64,000 nucleotides of DNA, taken from assembly GCA_934663595.1 (NCBI GenBank), contig CAKUKM010000012.1, positions 3,084-67,083 on the forward strand, in the 5' to 3' direction. Below the pieces are notes generated by a model. That model saw nothing but the letters and a program-made list of their open reading frames with translations, searched no databases and was not told the origin of the DNA. Source of the stretch: an uncultured Clostridia bacterium. GTDB taxonomy: Bacteria; Bacillota; Clostridia; Christensenellales; Aristaeellaceae. The first letter of the stretch is position 1, and each line of letters opens with the position of its first letter. The translations under genes were made by a program, and so were the position numbers. Below, piece by piece: positions 8,255 through 16,763 of this stretch.

Positions 8255-9102
8255 CGCAGGCACGCAAAATCAACACGAAAATGGCCCCCGTTCCGAGCTA
8301 CAGTATCGTTCCGGAGCGCGATCTGGACAAGCGCCCGGTACTGGAGGCGCGGCATCTGGGCATTGAATTCGGCGGCCTGAAGGCGGTGGAGGACTTTAAC
8401 CTCACGATCGGCAAAACCGAAATCGCGGGCCTGATCGGCCCGAACGGCGCCGGCAAGACGACCGTATTTAACCTCCTGACCAAGGTGTATCAGCCGACGA
8501 TGGGCACGGTGCTGATCGACGGCAAGGACACGGCGGGCATGACGACGGTGCAGGCCAATCGCCTCGGCATCGCCCGAACCTTCCAGAATATCCGCCTGTT
8601 TTCGAATATGTCCGTGGAGGACAACGTTCGCATCGGGCTGCACAATTCCGTTCAGTACGGCATGTTCTCCGGCATTTTCCGCCTTCCGGCCTATTGGAAG
8701 CAGGAAAAGCGCCAGCACGAGGAATCGATGGAGCTGCTTTCGATTTTCAACATGCAGGATCAGGCGAATGTAAAGGCCGGGTCGCTGCCGTACGGCGCGC
8801 AGCGCAGGCTGGAAATCGTGCGCGCACTGGCGACGGAGCCGAAGCTTCTGCTGCTGGATGAGCCGGCGGCGGGCATGAATCCGCACGAGACGGAAGAGCT
8901 GATGGACAACATCATCAAGATCCGCGACCAGTTCCAGATTGCGGTCATGCTGATTGAGCACGACATGAATCTGGTCATGGGCATCTGCGAGGGCATTTGC
9001 GTATTGAACTATGGCCGCGTGATCGCCAAGGGCACGGCGGAGGAGATCCAGTCCAACCCGGTGGTCATCGAGGCGTACCTCGGAAAGAAAAAGGAGGGCT
9101 GA
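8251..9102 (+). CDS. livG: Branched-chain amino acid ABC transporter ATP-binding protein
   Basis: Encodes 283 residues. It is one of the two ATPases that drive LivHM. Walker A is GPNGAGKTT, Walker B is LLLLDEPAAGMN, and the H-loop is LIEHDMNLV. The signature motif reads PYGAQRRLEI, the usual LivG variant of LSGGQ. The N-terminus carries about 30 extra residues before the ABC fold. It overlaps livM by 4 bp, and GGAGGTG lies upstream. Confidence 0.93.
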   Translation: MTQARKINTKMAPVPSYSIVPERDLDKRPVLEARHLGIEFGGLKAVEDFNLTIGKTEIAGLIGPNGAGKTTVFNLLTKVYQPTMGTVLIDGKDTAGMTTVQANRLGIARTFQNIRLFSNMSVEDNVRIGLHNSVQYGMFSGIFRLPAYWKQEKRQHEESMELLSIFNMQDQANVKAGSLPYGAQRRLEIVRALATEPKLLLLDEPAAGMNPHETEELMDNIIKIRDQFQIAVMLIEHDMNLVMGICEGICVLNYGRVIAKGTAEEIQSNPVVIEAYLGKKKEG

Positions 9103-9105
9103 CAG

Positions 9106-9813
9106 GTGAGTTTGCTGAAGGTAGAAGACGTTCACGTCTATTACGGCGCGATTCACGCGATCAAGGGCATCTCCTTCGAGGTCAACCAGGGCGAAATCGT
9201 GACCCTGATCGGCGCAAACGGCGCGGGCAAATCCACCACGCTGAATACGGTGGTCGGCCTGCTTCGCCCGCGCAGCGGCCATATCGAATTCGACGGCAAG
9301 AGCATCGTCGGCTTCCCGGCGAGCAAGATGGTTTCGCTCGGCATGGCGCTCTGCCCGGAGGGACGGCGCATTTTCCAGCAGATGAGCGTGCGCGAGAATC
9401 TGGAGATGGGCGGCTATTCCAGGCCGGCGGCGGAGATTCAGGAATCGATGGACGACGTGTTCAACCGCTTCCCGCGCCTGAAGGAGCGCGAAAAGCAGGT
9501 GGCCGGTACGCTGTCCGGCGGCGAGCAGCAGATGCTGGCGATGGGCCGCGCGCTGATGAGCAAGCCGAAGCTGCTGATGCTGGACGAGCCGTCGATGGGC
9601 CTCGCGCCGATTCTGGTGGAGCAGATTTTCGATATCATTAAGGAGCTGCACGCGGCGGGAACGACGATCCTGCTGGTGGAGCAGAACGCGCAGATGGCGC
9701 TGTCGATCGCGGACCGCGCGTATGTGCTGGGTACCGGGCGCATTACGATGTCCGGCCCGGCGGCGGACGTACTGGCGGACGATCGCGTGCGCGCGACGTA
9801 TCTGGGCGGTTAA
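9106..9813 (+). CDS. livF: Branched-chain amino acid ABC transporter ATP-binding protein
   Basis: Encodes 235 residues and is the second ATPase of the Liv importer. Walker A is GANGAGKST, the signature is LSGGEQQMLAM, Walker B is LLMLDEPSMGLAP, and the H-loop is LVEQNAQMAL as usual in LivF. The start is GTG at 9106, with AAGGAGGG 7 nt upstream. It is the last gene of the five-gene operon and is followed by a terminator. Confidence 0.94.
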   Translation: MSLLKVEDVHVYYGAIHAIKGISFEVNQGEIVTLIGANGAGKSTTLNTVVGLLRPRSGHIEFDGKSIVGFPASKMVSLGMALCPEGRRIFQQMSVRENLEMGGYSRPAAEIQESMDDVFNRFPRLKEREKQVAGTLSGGEQQMLAMGRALMSKPKLLMLDEPSMGLAPILVEQIFDIIKELHAAGTTILLVEQNAQMALSIADRAYVLGTGRITMSGPAADVLADDRVRATYLGG

Positions 9814-9822
9814 AACCCCTTT

Positions 9823-9858
9823 GCCCTTGCCGTGAACGCGGCAGGGGCTGTTTTCGTT
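9823..9858 (+). terminator. liv operon terminator
   Basis: GCCCTTGCCG (9823-9832) pairs with CGGCAGGGGC (9839-9848) with one G-U pair and a 6-nt loop, followed by TGTTTTCGTT. Confidence 0.8.
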
Positions 9859-9873
9859 GAAAGGAGAGAGTGT

Positions 9874-11853
9874 ATGCAACCGCTGAAGCTGGATCAATTT
9901 CTGGAATACAAATTTCTTTCGAATGTTCGCTATTCGCCGGATGGAAGGCGCGCGGCGTTCGTCGTGAGCGAATGCGACGCGGGCGAAAACGGCTATCGCG
10001 CGAATCTGTATCTCTATGACGAGCGCGGAATCCGCCGCCTGTCCGGCATGGACAAGGAGAGCGCGTTCTTCTGGGAGGACGACACGCACGTGCTGTTCGC
10101 GGCCAATCGCGCCGCGGACGAGAAAAAGCGCGCCGAGGCGGGCGAGGTCTTTACCGCATATTACCGCCTGGCGACCGACGGCGGAGAGGCCGAGAAGGCG
10201 TTTGAATTGCCGATCGGCGCGGGCGAGCTGATGAAGATGGGCGAGGGCAAATACTGGTTCGTCGCGTCCGTTCACCCGGATCATCCGGACGATTACCTGC
10301 TTTCGAAGGAAGAGGCGGAGAAAAAGCGCGCCGAAAAGAAGAAGGACGCGGACTACGTGGTGCTCGAGGAGCATCCCTTCTGGATGAACGGCGGCAGCTT
10401 CCGCGACAAGGTGCGCGACGCGCTGTTTACGTTCGATGCAAAGACCGGCGAAATCAGGCGCGTGACGGACGGCGATATGGACGTCGAGGATGCGGAATAT
10501 ATAAACGGCAAATTCTATTATTGGGGCGAGCGCTTCGCCGGCCGGCGCGGCTATCGGCCCGGTCTGTTCGTGATCGACGGCGAAAGGGAAACCTGCCTGA
10601 TTCCGCAGGGTGAGAAGTATTTTTCCACAATGCTGAAGTGCGAAGGCGGGCTGATGCTTCTGATGAGCGACGGAAAGACGTATTCCTATGAGGAAACGCC
10701 GAATCTGTATAGGCTGAATCCGGAGACGGACGCGATTGCGCTCTTCGCCGAGAACCGCGAGAATTTCTACAATTCCGTCGGCAGCGATTGCCGGCGCGGC
10801 GGCGGCTACAGTCTGCGCGCGTGCGGAAAGAATATTTATACAATTTCGACCGTCGGCGGCGCGGCGCTGCTGCGCAGGATCGACGAGAGCGGCAAAAGCG
10901 CGTTCGTCTATGCGGGCGACGGCTGCATAGACGCGTTCGATGTCAATGCAAAGGGCGAAATTCTGGCGATCGCGATGCTGGAGGGCCGGCTGCAGGAGCT
11001 GTATTCCGTGCATGCGGACGGCACGTATGCGCAGCTTTCGCACTTCAACGACGCGGTTCTGGAGGATAAATACGTTTCCGATTACGAGGAAATCACGATT
11101 CACAGCGAGGGCGAGGACATCACCGGCTGGGTGCTGAAGCCGATCAATTACGATCCGCAGAAGACGTATCCGGCGATTCTGGACATCCACGGCGGCCCGC
11201 GCACGGTGTATGGCAAGGTGTTTTACCACGAGATGCAGTATTGGGCCGGGCAAGGCTATTTCGTGTTCTTCGCCAATCCCATCGGTTCGGACGGGCGCGG
11301 CGACGCGTTTGCCGATATCCGCGGCGAATACGGCGTGCATGAATATAAAAATCTGATGGATTTCACCGACGCGGTGCTCGAGAAGCATCCGGAGATCGAC
11401 AGAAAGCGCGTCGCGGTCACCGGCGGCAGCTACGGCGGCTTCATGACCAACTGGATCATCGGCCACACCGACCGCTTCTGCTGCGCGGCGACCCAGCGGA
11501 GCATTTCGAACTGGGTGAGCTTTTACGGAACGAGCGATATCGGCATACTGTTCGGCGAATACCAGACGGACGCGACGGTGTTTGACAATCCCGAAAAGAT
11601 GTGGGAGCAGTCGCCGCTGAAGTACGCGAAGAATTTTGTCACGCCCACGCTGATTATCCATTCGGATTGCGACTATCGATGCCCGATTTCGGAGGGCTTC
11701 CAGCTGTATACGGCGCTGAAGGAGCGCAGCGTGGACAGCCGAATGGTGATTTTCAAGGGCGAAAACCACGATCTTTCGCGCACAGGCAAGCCGCTGCATC
11801 GCGTGCGGAGGCTCGAGGAAATCAGCAAATGGTTCGAAAAATATGCGAAATGA
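9874..11853 (+). CDS. S9-family serine peptidase (acylaminoacyl/prolyl oligopeptidase-like)
   Basis: Encodes 659 residues. A beta-propeller-like N-terminal domain (about residues 1-400) gates a C-terminal alpha/beta-hydrolase domain. The catalytic triad is visible: S519 in GGSYGGFMTNW, D600 in SDCDYRCPIS and H632 in GENHDLSRTG. The oxyanion region DIHGGPRTVYG is at about residues 431-441. There is no signal peptide, so it is a cytosolic peptidase of short peptides or N-acylated peptides. The ATG at 9874 has AAGGAGAGAG upstream. It is followed 12 bp later by the cysteine hydrolase, probably in the same unit. Confidence 0.93.
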   Translation: MQPLKLDQFLEYKFLSNVRYSPDGRRAAFVVSECDAGENGYRANLYLYDERGIRRLSGMDKESAFFWEDDTHVLFAANRAADEKKRAEAGEVFTAYYRLATDGGEAEKAFELPIGAGELMKMGEGKYWFVASVHPDHPDDYLLSKEEAEKKRAEKKKDADYVVLEEHPFWMNGGSFRDKVRDALFTFDAKTGEIRRVTDGDMDVEDAEYINGKFYYWGERFAGRRGYRPGLFVIDGERETCLIPQGEKYFSTMLKCEGGLMLLMSDGKTYSYEETPNLYRLNPETDAIALFAENRENFYNSVGSDCRRGGGYSLRACGKNIYTISTVGGAALLRRIDESGKSAFVYAGDGCIDAFDVNAKGEILAIAMLEGRLQELYSVHADGTYAQLSHFNDAVLEDKYVSDYEEITIHSEGEDITGWVLKPINYDPQKTYPAILDIHGGPRTVYGKVFYHEMQYWAGQGYFVFFANPIGSDGRGDAFADIRGEYGVHEYKNLMDFTDAVLEKHPEIDRKRVAVTGGSYGGFMTNWIIGHTDRFCCAATQRSISNWVSFYGTSDIGILFGEYQTDATVFDNPEKMWEQSPLKYAKNFVTPTLIIHSDCDYRCPISEGFQLYTALKERSVDSRMVIFKGENHDLSRTGKPLHRVRRLEEISKWFEKYAK

Positions 11854-11865
11854 GGGAATTGAGCG

Positions 11866-12378
11866 ATGAAGGCCTTGATTGTCGTGGATATGCAAAAGGA
11901 TTTTATTAACGGTGCGCTCGGCACGAAGGAGGCCGAGGCGATCGTTCCCGCCGTTGCCGGGCGCATTCAGGCGGCGCGGCGCGACGGCGAAGCGATTTTC
12001 TTCACGCGCGACACGCATTCGAAGGATTATCTGAACACGCAGGAGGGCAAAAACCTGCCCGTGGCGCATTGCATTTACGGAACCGACGGCTGGCAGATCG
12101 ACGCACGGCTCGATGTGGGCGACGCGGCGGTGATCGACAAGCCGGCATTCGGCTCGCTGGAGCTGGCGGCGCGCGTCGCGGCGATTCCGGAGCTGGAATC
12201 GGTGGAGCTGATCGGGCTGTGCACGGACATCTGCGTGATTTCAAACGCGATAATCCTAAAGGCGCGGCTGCCGGAAACGCCGGTGTTCGTGCGCGCGGAT
12301 TGCTGCGCAGGCGTAACGCCCGCAAGCCACGAAAACGCGCTGAACGCGATGAAAATGTGCCAGATTGGTATTCTGTAA
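11866..12378 (+). CDS. Cysteine hydrolase of the isochorismatase/nicotinamidase family
   Basis: Encodes 170 residues. The Asp-Lys-Cys triad of the family can be placed at D8 (VVDMQKDF), K92 (IDKPAFGS) and C123 (GLCTDICVISNA). The metal-binding pattern of PncA (D-x-H) appears at TRDTHSKDY, which favours a nicotinamidase-like amidohydrolase (nicotinamide to nicotinate, NAD salvage) over isochorismatase. The exact substrate is inferred only. It is the last gene of the unit and is followed by a strong terminator. Confidence 0.87.
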   Translation: MKALIVVDMQKDFINGALGTKEAEAIVPAVAGRIQAARRDGEAIFFTRDTHSKDYLNTQEGKNLPVAHCIYGTDGWQIDARLDVGDAAVIDKPAFGSLELAARVAAIPELESVELIGLCTDICVISNAIILKARLPETPVFVRADCCAGVTPASHENALNAMKMCQIGIL

Positions 12379-12384
12379 ACGAAG

Positions 12385-12412
12385 AAGGAGCGGAAAAGCC
12401 GCTCCTTTTTCA
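12385..12412 (+). terminator. Terminator after the cysteine hydrolase
   Basis: AAGGAGCGG (12385-12393) and CCGCTCCTT (12399-12407) form a stem with a 5-nt loop that runs into TTTTTCATTTT. Confidence 0.9.
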
Positions 12413-12421
12413 TTTTCCCTC

Positions 12422-12452
12422 TTGACTCTGACATGGTGGCAGGCGTTATGCT
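12422..12452 (+). promoter_or_regulatory. MerR-type promoter with 19-bp spacer
   Basis: TTGACT (12422-12427) and TATGCT (12447-12452) are separated by 19 bp. This is the over-long spacer that MerR-family regulators correct by DNA distortion. It precedes the MerR gene at 12493 and suggests autoregulation. Confidence 0.65.
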
Positions 12453-12492
12453 GTATGCGAGCTCAAAACACGATTGGCATGGAGGTACCGCG

Positions 12493-13308
12493 ATGCTGAA
12501 AATCGGCGACTTTTCCAAATTATCCAGAGTCAGCGTGCGCATGCTGCGCTACTATGGCGAGTTGGGCCTGCTGAAGCCTGCTGAAATCGATCGATTTACC
12601 GATTACCGCTATTACCGCGAGGAGCAGCTGACGACGGTCGGCCGCATTACCGCGCTGCGGGACATGGGCTTCGGCCTTGCGGAGATCGGCGAAATCCTGA
12701 ATGAATACGATTGCCCCGAGCGGCTGCTGGCGCGGCTGTCGGTGCGCAGGGCGGAGCTGGAGGCGGAGCGGCGCGAGGTGGAGCACAGGCTCATGCGGCT
12801 CGAATACACGCAAATGCGATTGAGAGAGGGGAAGAATATGAATTACAATGTCAATATCCGCGAGATTCCGGAGCGCTACGCCGCGTGCGTGCGCATGATT
12901 TTGCCCAGCTACGAGCAGGAGGGCCTCGCGTGGGCGGCGCTGATGCGCGATACCGAGAAGCTGAATCTGATTCCCGACGACCCGTGCATCTGCTGCGCGC
13001 TGTTTCACGACGGCGAGCACAAGGAGAGCGACGTGGACGTCGAGGTGCAGAAGACGGTCAAAGGGCGCTATCCCGATACGGGCAGCGTGCAGTTCCGGAC
13101 GCTGCCCGCGGTCACGGTGGCCAGCTGCGTCATCAAGGGCTCGTATGAGCAGATGAACGAGGCCTATGCCGCATGCTCGAAATGGATCGAGGCGAACGGC
13201 TACGCGCTGAACGGCCCGGTATTCAACATTTACCACGTAAGCCCCCACGAAACGCAGAACCCGGAGGAATACGTAACGGAAGTATGCTGGCCGGTGCGCA
13301 GGAAGTAA
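12493..13308 (+). CDS. MerR-family regulator with GyrI-like ligand-binding domain
   Basis: Encodes 271 residues. The N-terminal MerR winged helix (LKIGDFSKLSRVSVRMLRYY) covers about residues 1-70, a coiled-coil dimerisation helix about 75-115, and a GyrI/effector-binding domain about 118-271. This is the BltR/BmrR-like arrangement of multidrug or small-molecule sensing regulators. The ATG at 12493 has GGAGGT 6 nt upstream. No obvious target gene is adjacent, since the next gene is on the opposite strand behind a shared terminator. The promoter has the 19-bp spacer expected for MerR control. Confidence 0.92.
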   Translation: MLKIGDFSKLSRVSVRMLRYYGELGLLKPAEIDRFTDYRYYREEQLTTVGRITALRDMGFGLAEIGEILNEYDCPERLLARLSVRRAELEAERREVEHRLMRLEYTQMRLREGKNMNYNVNIREIPERYAACVRMILPSYEQEGLAWAALMRDTEKLNLIPDDPCICCALFHDGEHKESDVDVEVQKTVKGRYPDTGSVQFRTLPAVTVASCVIKGSYEQMNEAYAACSKWIEANGYALNGPVFNIYHVSPHETQNPEEYVTEVCWPVRRK

Positions 13309-13315
13309 GGAGAAA

Positions 13316-13344
13316 AAATCCCATCGCAAATCGCGGTGGGATTT
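13316..13344. terminator. Bidirectional terminator
   Basis: AAATCCCATCGC (13316-13327) pairs with GCGGTGGGATTT (13333-13344) with one G-U pair and a 5-nt loop. A-rich and T-rich flanks serve both the MerR gene and the convergent DUF4097 gene. Confidence 0.8.
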
Positions 13345-13362
13345 ATGCTTATGTACGCCTGC

Positions 13363-14658
13363 TTATTCTACGCGGAGGCTGATATCGCCGTAGCTGGTTG
13401 TGGCTTCTACGGGGTTCGTTCCGCGGGAATCGGGCACGCGCACGTCGCCCAGCGAGGATTTTACGCGGAAATCGTAGCCGCCGGGCAGGTCGCGGAGCGT
13501 GCCGCGGATATCGCCGTTGGCGGTGGAGAGCACGACGCCGCATCCGCTCGCGTCGCGCACCGCGATATCGCCCGATTTGGTGCGCGCAATCAGCTCGCGA
13601 CGGGACTGCGCGCGGTCGAGATGCAGATCGCCGCTCATTGCCGAAAGCTGAATCTGTTCGGCGGTAACGGACGCGATCGAGCAATCGCCGCTGGTGAGCG
13701 CGGCCTGGAACGCTCCGGTGAACGCGCAATCGCGGGCCTGCAGATCGCCGCTGACGGTTTTGATGGTGCACGGGCCGGCCTGCGCGTCGCGCAGCTCGAC
13801 GTCGCCGCTGACGGTTGCGGCCTGAATTGCGTTTGCAGTGCGCAGCTCGGAAAGCTCGAGATCGCCGCTCACGCTTTCGGCAAACAGCGAATCGGCGGAC
13901 AGATGCTCGAGCTTTACTTCGCCGCTGCGCGTCTGAATGCGCGCATCGCCGGAAAGGGTCGCGTTCTCGAGGGAGATATCGCCGCTTGCGGTGTGGATTT
14001 CGGCATTTGCCGCGATGAAATCCTGCGCTTCCAGATTGCCGCTCGCGCTGGACAGCATTGCGTCGGCCGTGCAGTGAACGCCGTGGAGCGCCATATCGCC
14101 GCTCGCGCTGGACAGCGAAAGCATGTTCACGTTCTGATCGCTGATTTCGATATCGCCGCTCGACGTGCGCACGCTCAGGGACTCGACGCTGCCCGCGAGG
14201 CGCACCGTCAGCCGGCGGCTCGAAAGCATGTTGAAGAACGAGAACGGTTTTTCCGGCTTTTGGCGGATATAGCGGATCACCAGCGCGCCGTCCTGTTCGG
14301 ACAGGCTGTAATCCTCGGCCGAGCAGTTTTCATACTGCAATTCGTAAGCGCCGTTTTCCGCGCCGGATTCGACGGTGATATCGCCGCTCGGGTCCTCGAT
14401 GGACACGCTGCTGAGCGCGCGCGGCTGCGTCTGCTGCGGAACGGGCTTCGAGGCGTTCAGCTCGCGCCAGCTCTGCAGCACGCCGCGCGCAATGCTCTCC
14501 GGATCGCCCAGCGCCGCGACCGCTTCGGACTCGTCCATGCCGCCCTCCATGCGGTCGGCGATCATTTCGGAATAGTATTCGCGCGTGCGGTCGCGCTCTT
14601 CCTTCGGCAGGTTGTTCAGCTGCTGCGTCAATTCAAACAGAAAAAGTTCCTTCGTCAT
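13363..14658 (-). CDS. DUF1700/DUF4097-type beta-strand repeat protein
   Basis: Encodes 431 residues. The first about 70 residues (MTKELFLFELTQQLNNLPKE, then EYYSEMIADRMEGGMDESEA) are the HAAS/DUF1700 helical domain. From about residue 90 the chain is a ladder of roughly 15 short repeats, each with (S/N)GD followed by hydrophobic residues (SGDITVES, SGDIEISD, SGDLELSE, SGDVELRD), which is DUF4097 and predicts a right-handed beta-helix-like fold. No membrane segment is visible, so it is probably cytoplasmic. The gene overlaps the PadR gene by 26 bp. PadR/DUF1700/DUF4097 pairs are common in Firmicutes in envelope-stress loci, but the function is unknown. Confidence 0.88.
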   Translation of the reverse strand: MTKELFLFELTQQLNNLPKEERDRTREYYSEMIADRMEGGMDESEAVAALGDPESIARGVLQSWRELNASKPVPQQTQPRALSSVSIEDPSGDITVESGAENGAYELQYENCSAEDYSLSEQDGALVIRYIRQKPEKPFSFFNMLSSRRLTVRLAGSVESLSVRTSSGDIEISDQNVNMLSLSSASGDMALHGVHCTADAMLSSASGNLEAQDFIAANAEIHTASGDISLENATLSGDARIQTRSGEVKLEHLSADSLFAESVSGDLELSELRTANAIQAATVSGDVELRDAQAGPCTIKTVSGDLQARDCAFTGAFQAALTSGDCSIASVTAEQIQLSAMSGDLHLDRAQSRRELIARTKSGDIAVRDASGCGVVLSTANGDIRGTLRDLPGGYDFRVKSSLGDVRVPDSRGTNPVEATTSYGDISLRVE

Positions 14659-14977
14659 TGCCTTCACCCTCCGCTTCGCGTTCAATGATCTGATAGGCGT
14701 GCATTACGGCCTTCCATTCCTCCAGAAAATCGAGGATTCGCTGCCGCCCTGCATCCGTGATTTGATAGTATTTTCGCAATCGTGAATTGTGTTCCACCGA
14801 ATAGACCGTGACCAGTCCGCCGCTTTCCAGCCGCCTCAGGATTGGATAGAGCGTCGATTCCGTGATTTCAATCAGCTCGCTCACGTCCTTGACCAGCTGG
14901 TAGCCGTAGGAATCTCCGCGCCGCAATACCGCCAGCACGCAGATGTCCAACAGCCCGCGCCTGAGCTGCGCATCCAT
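14633..14977 (-). CDS. PadR-family transcriptional regulator
   Basis: Encodes 114 residues. The winged helix with GDSYGYQLVKDVSE, ESTLYPILRRLESGGLV and the winged segment RKYYQITDAGRQRI is the PadR signature, and a C-terminal dimerisation helix follows. It is translated ahead of, and overlapping, the DUF4097 gene. GGAGG lies 8 nt before the ATG at 14977. It is probably autoregulated through the palindrome that covers its own promoter at 14999-15029. Confidence 0.93.
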   Translation of the reverse strand: MDAQLRRGLLDICVLAVLRRGDSYGYQLVKDVSELIEITESTLYPILRRLESGGLVTVYSVEHNSRLRKYYQITDAGRQRILDFLEEWKAVMHAYQIIEREAEGEGNDEGTFSV

Positions 14978-14998
14978 GTTATCGCCTCCGTTCGCATA

Positions 14999-15029
14999 AT
15001 ACTATATCACACATAGTATAATATGTCAA
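14999..15029 (-). promoter_or_regulatory. padR promoter with embedded operator palindrome
   Basis: On the minus strand, TTGACA (15029-15024), 17 bp, TATAGT (15006-15001). The inverted repeat ATACTAT (14999-15005) and ATAGTAT (15013-15019) overlaps the -10 box, a good candidate PadR operator. Confidence 0.75.
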
Positions 15030-15052
15030 GAGATAAATGGGAATTTTTGAAA

Positions 15053-15088
15053 TAAAAAACGCTCGAGGGGTTTGAAACCTCTCGAGCG
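15053..15088 (-). terminator. Terminator of the MerR-aldo/keto reductase operon
   Basis: CGCTCGAG (15060-15067) and CTCGAGCG (15081-15088), with further GG/CC pairing inside, form a long stem. On the minus strand it is followed by GTTTTTTATTT. Confidence 0.9.
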
Positions 15089-15116
15089 AAATGAATATTG
15101 CAATTGGAAACGGCGC

Positions 15117-16253
15117 TCATTTGCCCATTTTCTTTGCGAAGGCGGCCAGGGCGTCGGGAATGTGAATCTGCTGCGGGCAGACCTGTTCGCAGCTGTGGCA
15201 CGCGATGCACGCGGTCGGCTGCTTGTCCTCCGGAACGGCGGCGAGGCCCATTGCGGAGATGAACGCGCCGGAGCCCGCGGCCATGGATTCGTTGTACAGC
15301 TTCAGCAGCTCCGGAATCGGCAGATGCATCGGGCAATGGCTTACGCAATAGTGGCAGCCCGTGCAAGGCACGGCCGTGCGGGCGATCATGCCGTCGGCAA
15401 TGGAGAGAATCAGCTGCATTTCCGATTCGGAGAGCGGCTTTTCGGTTTCGTTGGTCGCGATATTGTCCTTGACCTGCGCAAGCGAGCTCATGCCCGAAAG
15501 CGTCACCACGACCTCCGGCAGACTCTGCAGGAAGCGGAACGCCCAAGCGGGAATGCCCTCGTCCGGGCGCGCGGCCTTCAGGAGAGCTTCGTCCTCCGGG
15601 CGCAGCGAGGCCAGTTGGCCGCCGCGCACCGGCTCCATGACCCATACGGGGATATTCCATTCCTTCAGCAGCTCCAGCTTGCCCTTCGCATCCTGGAATT
15701 TCCAATCGAAGTAATTCAGCTCGATCTGGCAGAATTCCATGTCCTTGCCGTAGGCCTCCAGGAAGCGGCGCATGGTGGGGATATCGCCGTGGGCGGAGAA
15801 GCCCAGATGGCGAATGCGGCCGCTGCGCTTCTGCTCCATCAGGTAATCGTAGATTTTGTATTTCGGATCGAGATATGCGTCGATATTCATCTCGCACACA
15901 TTGTGGAAGAGATAGAAATCAAAGTAATCCACCCGGCACTTCTCCAGCTGGCGAAGGAAGATCGATTCCACCTTGTCCATGTTGCTCAGATCATAGCCGG
16001 GGAATTTCGACGCGAGATAGAATTTCTCGCGCGGGTATTGGGAAAGAAATTCGCCCACGACCAGCTCGGAATTGCCGCTGTGATAGCCCCACGCGGTGTC
16101 GAAGTAATTCACGCCGTGCGATATGCAGTAATCCAGAATCTCGCGCGCCGCCGACACGTCGATGCGGCTGTCGTCGCCGTCCAGCACCGGCAGACGCATG
16201 TTGCCCATGCCCAGCGCCGAGAGCTTCAAGCCCTTGAATTCATTGTAAAGCAT
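15117..16253 (-). CDS. Aldo/keto reductase with C-terminal 4Fe-4S domain
   Basis: Encodes 378 residues. A TIM-barrel aldo/keto reductase domain spans about residues 1-260 (YFDTAWGYHSGNSE with the catalytic Tyr region, YLASKFPGYD with the Lys). A ferredoxin-like C-terminus carries two clusters of Cys, CTGCHYCVSHCP and CIACHSCEQVCP. This fusion is typical of anaerobes and is an NAD(P)H- or ferredoxin-linked oxidoreductase of unknown substrate. The ATG at 16253 has GGAGGA upstream. It overlaps the MerR gene by 14 bp and is almost certainly its regulated target. Confidence 0.9.
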   Translation of the reverse strand: MLYNEFKGLKLSALGMGNMRLPVLDGDDSRIDVSAAREILDYCISHGVNYFDTAWGYHSGNSELVVGEFLSQYPREKFYLASKFPGYDLSNMDKVESIFLRQLEKCRVDYFDFYLFHNVCEMNIDAYLDPKYKIYDYLMEQKRSGRIRHLGFSAHGDIPTMRRFLEAYGKDMEFCQIELNYFDWKFQDAKGKLELLKEWNIPVWVMEPVRGGQLASLRPEDEALLKAARPDEGIPAWAFRFLQSLPEVVVTLSGMSSLAQVKDNIATNETEKPLSESEMQLILSIADGMIARTAVPCTGCHYCVSHCPMHLPIPELLKLYNESMAAGSGAFISAMGLAAVPEDKQPTACIACHSCEQVCPQQIHIPDALAAFAKKMGK

Positions 16254-16659
16254 TGCCTGTTCCTCCTTCATGCTCCTTACAGTCGCGCTCCCACGACAGC
16301 ACGCCCGTGCGCACCGCCGCTTCATAACGGCTCACCTTAAAGGAAAGCTTCTCAATCGCCGCGTCCAGCTGCGCGCGCTGCTGCTGCAGATCGAAAAGCA
16401 CCTGCGCGAGCAGATCGCGCCGCTCCGCAAACGTCCTGTCTCCGGCCTGAAACAGGCGCACGTATTCGCTGATCCGCTCCACGGGAACGCCCGCGCTGCG
16501 CAGACAGACTGCATTCTCCACCCAGCCGACGTCCGTTTCGTCGTAATCGCGAATTCCGCTGTTCGTGCGGTGCACCGGCGGAATCACGCCGATCTTTTCA
16601 TAATACCGAAGCGTGTCCGGCGTCAGATCGTATTTTTCGCATACCTGCTTAATGGTCAT
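16240..16659 (-). CDS. MerR-family regulator (NmlR/AdhR-like)
   Basis: Encodes 139 residues. The winged helix MTIKQVCEKYDLTPDTLRYY with YYEKIGVIPPVHR is followed by a dimerisation helix. Small MerR proteins next to an aldo/keto reductase resemble the AdhR/NmlR group, which responds to aldehydes or other electrophiles. One Cys (C51-like region, NAVCLRSAG) is present and could be the sensor, which is inference. The start at 16659 is chosen because it matches the family N-terminus and has GGAGGGAGG upstream. Its promoter has the 19-bp MerR spacer. Confidence 0.9.
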   Translation of the reverse strand: MTIKQVCEKYDLTPDTLRYYEKIGVIPPVHRTNSGIRDYDETDVGWVENAVCLRSAGVPVERISEYVRLFQAGDRTFAERRDLLAQVLFDLQQQRAQLDAAIEKLSFKVSRYEAAVRTGVLSWERDCKEHEGGTGNALQ

Positions 16660-16681
16660 CCGCTCGCCTCCCTCCGCATTC

Positions 16682-16712
16682 AGTATACAACATGGAGTTG
16701 ACTCTAAGTCAA
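16682..16712 (-). promoter_or_regulatory. MerR-type promoter and operator
   Basis: On the minus strand, TTGACT (16712-16707) and TATACT (16687-16682) are separated by 19 bp. The spacer contains the dyad CTTAGAGT-CA-ACTCCATG, close to the CTTAGAGT-ACTCTAAG element known for NmlR/AdhR-type regulators. This ties the regulator to itself and the aldo/keto reductase. Confidence 0.8.
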
Positions 16713-16724
16713 TACTTCCGGATA

Positions 16725-16754
16725 AAAAAGTTAGCATGAGGGAAAACCTCATGC
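16725..16754 (-). terminator. Terminator of the PAP2 operon
   Basis: GCATGAGG (16734-16741) and CCTCATGC (16747-16754) form a stem with a 5-nt loop. On the minus strand a TAACTTTTTT tract follows. Confidence 0.85.
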
Positions 16755-16763
16755 CAGTAATAG

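Noticed and set aside
8116..12069. Minus-strand open frame of 1,317 codons
   Set aside because: It lies opposite livG, livF, the S9 peptidase and the hydrolase, all with clear motifs and ribosome sites. Its Arg/His/Ala-rich product is the usual mirror of G+C-rich codon use.
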